Below are positions 6,158 through 10,995 of a stretch of 10,995 nt of DNA, in pieces (the stretch's first letter is position 1; each line of letters begins with the position of its first letter). Where the stretch lies: positions 1-10,995 of the forward strand of contig JAAZCB010000931.1 of assembly GCA_012513545.1 (NCBI GenBank), read 5' to 3'. The notes beneath the pieces were generated by a model, which saw nothing but the letters and a program-made list of their open reading frames with translations, ran no database searches and was not told where the DNA came from. This DNA is from Clostridiaceae bacterium (GTDB taxonomy: Bacteria; Bacillota_A; Clostridia; Acetivibrionales; Acetivibrionaceae). The position numbers and the translations under genes are program-made.

Positions 6158-8755
6158 ATGAAAAAACTTAATAGAACTTCAGCAATCCTTGCAATATCAA
6201 TTATAATGCAGTTGATATGTTCAGTTTTCTTGACACCTGCTTCATTTGCAGCCGGCGAAAGCATAACAATCCAAATGTATAATGGAAATACTCAAGCATC
6301 AAGTAATACAATAAGCCCTAATTTTAAAATTTACAACCAAGGTTCCACAACTGTAAATCTTTCAAATGTAAAAGTCAGATACTACTATACTTCTGATGGA
6401 ATTACAGGACAGACCTATACCTGTGATTATGCAGGAAATTCTACAACCATTACTTCAAGTACCAAAGGTCAGATAGTTAGCATGACCAGCCAAACATCCA
6501 ACGCAAACAACTACCTTGAAATCTACTTCACAAGTTCTGCAGGCAGTCTGTCTCCTGGCAAATATATTGAAGTCAAGGGCAGGATAACCAATGCGAATTA
6601 CAAAAACTATAATCAAAGCAATGACTATTCCTTTAATTCCTCAGCAACGAATTATGTTGCATCAAGTAAAGTCACTACCTACATTAATGGAGTTCTTAGC
6701 TCGGGAACTGAACCTGTTACCGTACCCACAAGTTCACCAACTCCAACTCCATCTAAATCAAAAGTCAAAATCAAATATGAGGCAGAAAACGGTTATACCA
6801 ATAAAAGTGATATGATAATGTCAAATTCATATTGCTCTAATGGAAAATATGTTGGTAATCTCGGATTGGGTAATTCACTGACAATAAAGGCAGAAATTCC
6901 CGAGACTGCAACGTATACCCTGTCGATATATTACCGCACTGCCAAAGATAAAAATGTTAGATTTTCTCAAACATTAGGTACAGAATCCTATACTATCAAG
7001 TGTCCCGGTAATGTAAATCCAAACATTATTGGTGGTGTCAGTAAGGAAGTTTTTTTGGTAAAAGGTACTTGTAACCTGGTGCTTTCAAATCCAACAGAAT
7101 CGGCACCGGATATAGATTTTATTACAATTACCAAAAACCTTGTCGCAAATACTGACTTTGAAGCAGGTACATCAAATTTACCAAATAATTGGAAAGCATC
7201 TTCTTCTAATTGTTCCTGGGACACAACAGGCGGCGTAAATGGTTCGAAGGCATTAAAAATAACATCATCCTCAATTTATAGTAACAATTATTATGAATCT
7301 GATGAAATAGAATTGGAGCCTTACAAATTTTATAGAGCAGAAGTTTCTGTTCGTGCTTCAATATCAGATAGCAGTAACTGGTATACCTTTCAGGGCGCGA
7401 ACATAAGTGTATTGTTTAAAGGCTCAAACCAAAGGACATCAGAAGAACAATTCTGGGGAATGATTAGCAAAGGTTTAGTTGAAACAAACAATGGCTGGAA
7501 AACCGCAATAATTAATTTTCAGGCTCCTTACAACGGAAAGGTAAAATTCAGATTAAATAACAGCTATGGGAAAGGAACCTGCTGGTTTGATAATTTTAAG
7601 TTATATCCTGATGACAACATGGTAAAAATGGAAGGCAAAAAGGTAATGTTTGGATATGAAAGAACTGACCTGATTGATAGCGGAATAACCTCAAACAATA
7701 TTGATAATTATATCAGCCAGTATGATAAATTAATTGATGAAAATATAAAGTTAACAGGGCTTGATTTTACAAAGCATTTTGAAAATGAGAAAATAAAGAT
7801 TTTGTCAAGGATTGATCAACCCTGGGGTGGTGAAGCATCCGCAAAAGTTTTTATCTGGTTTAGTGATAGTGATGTTGTAAATGATCTTACCAGATTCAAT
7901 ACGTATAATTCATTAAGCTGGGCACTCCCACATGAAATCGGACATACCTTTGACAGGAATGAATGGAATTTTGATGGTGAGTTCTGGGCAAGCTTTAAAG
8001 CCTATGCAGCCCTGACAAATTCGAAAAGTAAAATATTTATGAATGGAACATACATGGATGCGGCTGGAACACCTGGCTTAAAGGAATATTTTACGGATAA
8101 AGACTTATATCAGTTTGATAATAACACTTATGCCGGAGACTTTATACTAGGACAGCTGGCTTCTAGATCAGGTATATCCTGGAGCTCATATACAAAAGCA
8201 TTCCAATACTTTGCAAACAGTACTTCTATACCTTATAACAACTATGAAAAATTCTATTTATTCATGAATAAATTGGATGAATATGAAAACAATGCACCGG
8301 GTACAACACTTTCTCTCTTTACAAGACAACAGCTCAATGTTATTGAGCATCAATTAAATAAGAATAGCAACAATGTAGCCCTCTATGAAGCTGAATTATA
8401 TGCATCTTCAAGTTATGCAAGAAAGAATATAGCTGAATGTTCAGGTGGTCAATGTGTTGAACTTCTTGGAAATAACAACATTATAGAATTTGATGTGTAC
8501 ACTGGCGTATCAGGTACACACTTGTTAAGGGTGAACTATTCTTCCTTTGTAGATAACAATTTAAAATTCACTGTAACCAACAGCAGTGGAAGTAAAGCTT
8601 ATACAGTAAATTGTAAGTACAATATCCTTAACACGCCAAGAGGAGAATTTTTAGACATTGAGCTGAATAGTGGCAAAAATACTATCCAACTGGAAAATCT
8701 ACAAGGAAAATCAATTAATATCGATTGTTTTGAGGTTCTTAAGAAACATAATTAA
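6158..8755 (+). CDS. Secreted modular CBM3/CBM6-like M60-type zinc metallopeptidase
   Basis: This 865-residue exported protein has GGGGGAG 5 nt before its ATG. Modules: signal peptide 1-31 (SFA|AG); CBM3 about 35-180, closely following the scaffoldin-type pattern (MYNGNT, VRYYYTSDG, YLEIYFT, NYNQSNDYSF, YINGVL); Pro/Thr/Ser linker 185-203; CBM6/35-like beta-sandwich 205-325 opening with YEAE; CBM4/9-like module 327-484 (NTDFEAG...WFDNFKLYP); catalytic region about 490-735; second YEAE-type module 743-862. The catalytic core has HEIGH at 592-596 and Glu608 in GEFWASFKAYA, 12 residues after the second His. This fits the HExxH-x(8-28)-E zinc gluzincin pattern of M60-like (enhancin/mucinase) peptidases, although overall similarity is recalled, not measured. 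In the CBM3, Tyr91 and Tyr148 occupy places where scaffoldin CBM3a has cellulose-contacting His and Trp, while Asp90 and Arg142 are kept. No dockerin, SLH or sortase signal is present, so it is probably a free or cellulose-bound exoenzyme. Substrate is unknown. Confidence 0.85.
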   Translation: MKKLNRTSAILAISIIMQLICSVFLTPASFAAGESITIQMYNGNTQASSNTISPNFKIYNQGSTTVNLSNVKVRYYYTSDGITGQTYTCDYAGNSTTITSSTKGQIVSMTSQTSNANNYLEIYFTSSAGSLSPGKYIEVKGRITNANYKNYNQSNDYSFNSSATNYVASSKVTTYINGVLSSGTEPVTVPTSSPTPTPSKSKVKIKYEAENGYTNKSDMIMSNSYCSNGKYVGNLGLGNSLTIKAEIPETATYTLSIYYRTAKDKNVRFSQTLGTESYTIKCPGNVNPNIIGGVSKEVFLVKGTCNLVLSNPTESAPDIDFITITKNLVANTDFEAGTSNLPNNWKASSSNCSWDTTGGVNGSKALKITSSSIYSNNYYESDEIELEPYKFYRAEVSVRASISDSSNWYTFQGANISVLFKGSNQRTSEEQFWGMISKGLVETNNGWKTAIINFQAPYNGKVKFRLNNSYGKGTCWFDNFKLYPDDNMVKMEGKKVMFGYERTDLIDSGITSNNIDNYISQYDKLIDENIKLTGLDFTKHFENEKIKILSRIDQPWGGEASAKVFIWFSDSDVVNDLTRFNTYNSLSWALPHEIGHTFDRNEWNFDGEFWASFKAYAALTNSKSKIFMNGTYMDAAGTPGLKEYFTDKDLYQFDNNTYAGDFILGQLASRSGISWSSYTKAFQYFANSTSIPYNNYEKFYLFMNKLDEYENNAPGTTLSLFTRQQLNVIEHQLNKNSNNVALYEAELYASSSYARKNIAECSGGQCVELLGNNNIIEFDVYTGVSGTHLLRVNYSSFVDNNLKFTVTNSSGSKAYTVNCKYNILNTPRGEFLDIELNSGKNTIQLENLQGKSINIDCFEVLKKHN

Positions 8756-8801
8756 TTTGTAAATTGGTTCACTTATGTCAAAACAACTATGAATTTTTGA
8801 C

Positions 8802-8834
8802 AAGCGCCGGAGAAATATTGTCTCCGGCGCTTTT
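8802..8834 (+). terminator. Strong terminator of the metallopeptidase gene
   Basis: AAGCGCCGGAGA (8802-8813) pairs perfectly with TCTCCGGCGCTT (8821-8832), 12 bp with a 7-nt loop, followed by TTAATATATT. It lies 47 bp after the stop codon. Confidence 0.92.
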
Positions 8835-8889
8835 AATATATTGTACTATTAGAAGAGGCATATAAAGAACAGGGTATCATTATCCTTTT

Positions 8890-8913
8890 AAATAAAAGCT
8901 TCGACAAATGGCT
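8890..8913 (-). repeat. Short-form relative of the CGAAGCTTTTTATT repeat
   Basis: On the minus strand this reads AGCCATTTGTCGAAG then CTTTTATTT. It matches the left edge of the long copy 2 (GCCATTTCTCGAAG) joined to its right edge (CGAAGCTTTTTATTT), with one T missing and one or two substitutions. It lies 8 bp beyond the tRNA-Ser terminator, in the same direction as that gene. Confidence 0.5.
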
Positions 8914-8921
8914 ATTAATGC

Positions 8922-8948
8922 AAAAAACCCTTGAATTTCAAAGGTTTT
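8922..8948 (-). terminator. Terminator following the tRNA-Ser remnant
   Basis: On the minus strand AAAACCTTTGAA pairs with TTCAAGGGTTTT (one G-U pair, minimal loop) and is followed by a T run. It lies 11 bp beyond the CCA end. Its survival indicates that the DNA left of the remnant is the original downstream flank of the tRNA gene. Confidence 0.75.
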
Positions 8949-8959
8949 CGGACAAACTG

Positions 8960-9022
8960 TGGCGGAGAGAGTGGGATTCGAACCCACGGAACGGTTACCC
9001 GTTCTCCTGATTTCGAGTCAGG
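8960..9022 (-). tRNA. 3' half of tRNA-Ser(CGA); 5' half missing
   Basis: On the minus strand the segment begins with the anticodon stem-loop CCTGA-CTCGAAA-TCAGG (9022-9006), anticodon CGA at 9015-9013, reading UCG serine codons. A long class II variable arm with ACGG/CCGT pairing follows, then the T arm GTGGGTTCGAATCCCAC. The 3' acceptor strand TCTCTCC, discriminator G and encoded CCA end at 8960. The matching 5' acceptor strand GGAGAGA and the D arm are not upstream; an unrelated AT-rich sequence begins exactly at the anticodon stem. No GGAGAGA partner was found nearby, so this is not an intact or simply permuted tRNA. Such 3' halves are typically left at one end of an element integrated in a tRNA gene. 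It cannot yield a functional tRNA alone. Confidence 0.85.
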
Positions 9023-9130
9023 AAAAATACTTATGGTAACCCTTGATAACTATTTGTAATCATTGGTATTGCTGTATTTCTTGATTTTAACTATTCGTGT
9101 TTTTGCATAAATTTTGACTACTTTTTATAT
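9023..9130. other. Non-coding AT-rich junction between tRNA remnant and GTCCCC repeats
   Basis: This 108-bp segment starts abruptly where the tRNA homology stops. GGTAACC at 9034-9040 is the inverse of GGTTACC in the tRNA variable arm (8992-8998), but seven bases may be chance. No gene or promoter is evident. It would correspond to the element-side arm of the attachment site if the integration reading is correct. Confidence 0.4.
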
Positions 9131-9164
9131 CTATTGTCCCCAAATTGTCCCCAGTGGGGACAAT
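9131..9164 (-). repeat. GTCCCC repeat cluster; possible remnant of an integrase 3' end
   Basis: ATTGTCCCC is present at 9133-9141 and 9144-9152 as direct repeats, and its inverse GGGGACAAT at 9156-9164, forming a 9-bp stem with a 3-nt loop. Read on the minus strand, one frame ends LGTIWGQ-stop with the stop at 9131-9133. This recalls the C-terminal tails of tyrosine recombinases located next to tRNA attachment sites. The frame stays open for only about 25 codons upstream and shows no catalytic motif, so at most a scrap of the gene remains. Confidence 0.35.
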
Positions 9165-9333
9165 AACTTTATGATTAAGTTAATAATATCCGGATAAATA
9201 TAAAATATCTAGAAATTTTAAATTATATTGTTTTTATGAAATTACTATAAATATATATAATAATAACTATACTGATAATAAAGCTTGTGCTTGAGGTATA
9301 GAAACCTAAGTTTTGCAGTAAATTAAGATAAAA
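9165..9333. other. AT-rich non-coding stretch
   Basis: About 170 bp of strongly AT-biased DNA with no frame, ribosome site or clear promoter. A weak imperfect hairpin (CTTGAGGT with ACCTAAG) lies around 9292-9311. The outer end of the insertion sequence should be in or near this stretch, but its terminal inverted repeat cannot be defined without the opposite end. Confidence 0.4.
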
Positions 9334-9373
9334 AGAGGCCTCTAACTTACTAAAATAGCGAGTTATAGGCCTT
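9331..9373 (-). terminator. Terminator of the transposase gene
   Basis: AGGCCTCTAACT (9336-9347) pairs with AGTTATAGGCCT (9361-9372) with one mismatch, and the minus strand continues with CTTTTTATC. It is 33 bp beyond the transposase stop codon. Confidence 0.8.
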
Positions 9374-9405
9374 TCATTTTTGTCATAAAGTTGTGGTGTA
9401 ACAGC

Positions 9406-10995
9406 TCACTTTTTCGTGCTTCCTAAAATTTTTTTAATATCACCAAGAGATAATATCTGTTTGCTGAAATCTATGTTAAGACTTTTGCCAATAGAGTCCA
9501 AAACCTCATCATAATGATCAAACAGATAATAGTTCTGCTGTATATGCGAACATTCAGACTTTGCTAGGGTTTCGAGCAGTTTCGCAGTACTGTACTTGTG
9601 ATTGGTTTTCATCTCGAGTATTCTCACAATTAAGAGTGCAACAAAGCATGTGAGAAAATGGGCCTGAATGTGATCCTCTCTTGAAACATAGACTGGTCTT
9701 GCTTCCAGTTCGCTTTTCGTAACACGGAAGGATTCTTCGATTTTCCACAGGCCGCGATACATATCAATTATGTGATCGGAAGTTTCTTTGTATTCACTTG
9801 TAACTATGACATAATACCCATCCAATGCTTCTTCTTCCCTTAGTTTATCAGTATCAAGTTCAAGCACCTTGCCCACAGTTAGAATTTCGCCAGTTTCTTT
9901 GTCAAAATCAATATTTTTAATATAGCCAGCTGCACCATAAGAAGTGGATCGAGTGTATTTTCCTGGACAGGCAATAAGATCAAGCGCTTTAGCTACAGCA
10001 GCAGCACGTTCTGCTTTAGCACGTTTGTCGTATTTCTCACTATAGAAGACGACTTGCTTTTCGTCTACAGTTTTTTTGATCTTTCTGCCGTTGGCGGTTG
10101 TAACCTGAATAGTTCTTGGATAAAGACGTTCTTTACGTTTGTATTCGGAACCAAGCCATTCATAACCACTTTCATTCAAGACAAAGTTTTTTAATTCCTG
10201 GTCGGCGCCCCTGACAGACATGCTGAAAACATAACCATCACCTGCGGAAAGCGTGTACCATATGTTGTCACCTGTAGTCATACCCTTATCTGCGACAACA
10301 ACTACTTTACCCAGACCATAATCCTTCTTAATACGTGATAGGTTTGGGCGATAGGTCAAGCAATCATTGGTGTTACCAGGAAAAAGCTGATATGTAATGG
10401 GAAGACCATTTTTATCTATAAACAGACCCATCTGTACTATTGGGTTTGGGCGGTGTTCCTTAGAGACACCCTTTTTTCTTAAATCATCTGAATTATCAGT
10501 TTCAAAGTAGTAGTTGGTGACATCGTAATAAACAAGAGAGGTATCCCTGCCGTATAGGTCCTTGATCTTTTTGTTTAACCAGAGCTGGAGACTTTCCTTA
10601 TGCTTGTTAAGGAATGTTAAGCAGCGGTAGATGTCATCCAGGGAGTAATCTCCCTTCTCAAAGAATTTGGAACGTTCTTCGTAAGACTTTTTCTTTGATG
10701 CAGGCGAAAGAATCCTTGAGAATACAAGTAGCTTCATGATAGTATCGGCATCATAATCTTCGTTTGTGTGTCGTTGGCGGTTGGTCAAGAAGGTATGGAT
10801 ACCTAACTCATGATAAATTTTGCTTAGTGCAACATAGCCGAAATTCTTCCGGTTAGTGGTATCTGAAGGGATTGTGCTACTCTTTGGGATTGAAAATATA
10901 TAATCCGCATTTTCCTGGAGGCGCTCATATTCCATTCTCTTGGCCTCTTCAGTGAAATAAGCGATAGGGTCGTCATATTCTTTTTGAAGTTCATC
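9406..10995 (-). CDS. IS1634-family DDE transposase, N-terminus beyond window
   Basis: The frame is open for 20 codons upstream of the ATG at 10935 to the window edge (DELQKEYDDPIAYFTEEAKR), which matches the conserved lead-in of this family, so the true start lies outside. Numbered from Met at 10935, the DDE residues are probably Asp138 in LVYYDVTNYY, Asp216 in VVVVADKGM, and Glu400 in YRGLWKIEESFRVTKSELEARP. The last corresponds to the Y-R-E-K signature of IS4-like transposases. The region around 240-380 is the insertion domain usual before the catalytic Glu. The 529 visible codons have no frameshift or stop, so it looks intact and possibly active. It catalyses cut-and-paste movement of its element. 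It lies inside the sequence that replaced the 5' half of tRNA-Ser. Confidence 0.93.
   Translation of the reverse strand, partial: DELQKEYDDPIAYFTEEAKRMEYERLQENADYIFSIPKSSTIPSDTTNRKNFGYVALSKIYHELGIHTFLTNRQRHTNEDYDADTIMKLLVFSRILSPASKKKSYEERSKFFEKGDYSLDDIYRCLTFLNKHKESLQLWLNKKIKDLYGRDTSLVYYDVTNYYFETDNSDDLRKKGVSKEHRPNPIVQMGLFIDKNGLPITYQLFPGNTNDCLTYRPNLSRIKKDYGLGKVVVVADKGMTTGDNIWYTLSAGDGYVFSMSVRGADQELKNFVLNESGYEWLGSEYKRKERLYPRTIQVTTANGRKIKKTVDEKQVVFYSEKYDKRAKAERAAAVAKALDLIACPGKYTRSTSYGAAGYIKNIDFDKETGEILTVGKVLELDTDKLREEEALDGYYVIVTSEYKETSDHIIDMYRGLWKIEESFRVTKSELEARPVYVSREDHIQAHFLTCFVALLIVRILEMKTNHKYSTAKLLETLAKSECSHIQQNYYLFDHYDEVLDSIGKSLNIDFSKQILSLGDIKKILGSTKK

Larger units (their letters stand above)
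9331..10995 (-). mobile_element. IS1634-family insertion sequence, partial
   Basis: The element contains the transposase gene and its terminator and runs off the right window edge. Its outer limit on the left lies between about 9165 and 9335 and is not resolved, because only one end is present and no inverted repeat pair can be compared. Family membership rests on the transposase. Confidence 0.7.

Noticed and set aside
8960..9050. A complete or permuted tRNA-Ser gene.
   Set aside because: No D arm or GGAGAGA acceptor strand is present on either side of the 3' half.

Overview
The window looks like a chromosomal stretch of a low-GC, anaerobic, cellulolytic clostridium, probably of the Acetivibrio/Ruminiclostridium (C. 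thermocellum-like) group. This rests on AT-rich intergenic DNA, strong AGGAGG-type ribosome sites, a family 3 cellulose-binding module, a copper-amine-oxidase-N (stalk) surface protein, a sodium-pump decarboxylase pair and an IS1634-family transposase. The genus is inferred from content, not proven.

Left part (1-3020). The window opens inside the 3' portion of a 2-hydroxyacyl-CoA dehydratase activase-related gene. A 478-base non-coding stretch follows. It holds a promoter-like sequence, a possible small RNA ending in a terminator, and two tandem copies of a hairpin-rich repeat. Next comes a two-gene operon for the gamma (oadG-like) and beta (oadB-like) membrane subunits of a sodium-translocating decarboxylase, with its own promoter-like sequence and a strong terminator. 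No carboxyltransferase or biotin-carrier gene is visible, so the catalytic part must be encoded elsewhere.

Middle part (3060-5920). Two minus-strand genes encode a Cof-type HAD phosphatase and a secreted stalk-domain protein. The stalk gene is divergent from a plus-strand gene for the DNA-binding protein HU. The shared control region has a promoter-like sequence in each direction and a pair of TCATGAAG direct repeats between them.

Right part (6120-8834). One large gene encodes a secreted 865-residue protein: signal peptide, CBM3, Pro/Thr linker, CBM6/35-like module, CBM4/9-like module, a zinc metallopeptidase core (HEIGH...E, most like M60 gluzincins) and a second CBM6/35-like module. It ends with a perfect 12-bp terminator stem. 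This apparent cellulose-anchored glycoprotein protease is the most distinctive gene here.

Right edge (8835-10995). The 3' half only of tRNA-Ser(CGA), still followed by its terminator, lies on the minus strand. Its 5' half is replaced by unrelated AT-rich DNA. About 110 bp further in is a GTCCCC-repeat segment that could encode an integrase-like C-terminal tail. An IS1634-family transposase follows and runs off the window. Together these read as the edge of an element integrated into the tRNA-Ser gene and later altered by an insertion sequence.

A theme across the window is a repeat ending in CGAAGCTTTTTATT. It occurs twice in a long form (1025-1161) and twice in a short form (4044-4068 and 8890-8913). 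Each copy lies downstream of a gene, in that gene's sense direction and just beyond a hairpin.
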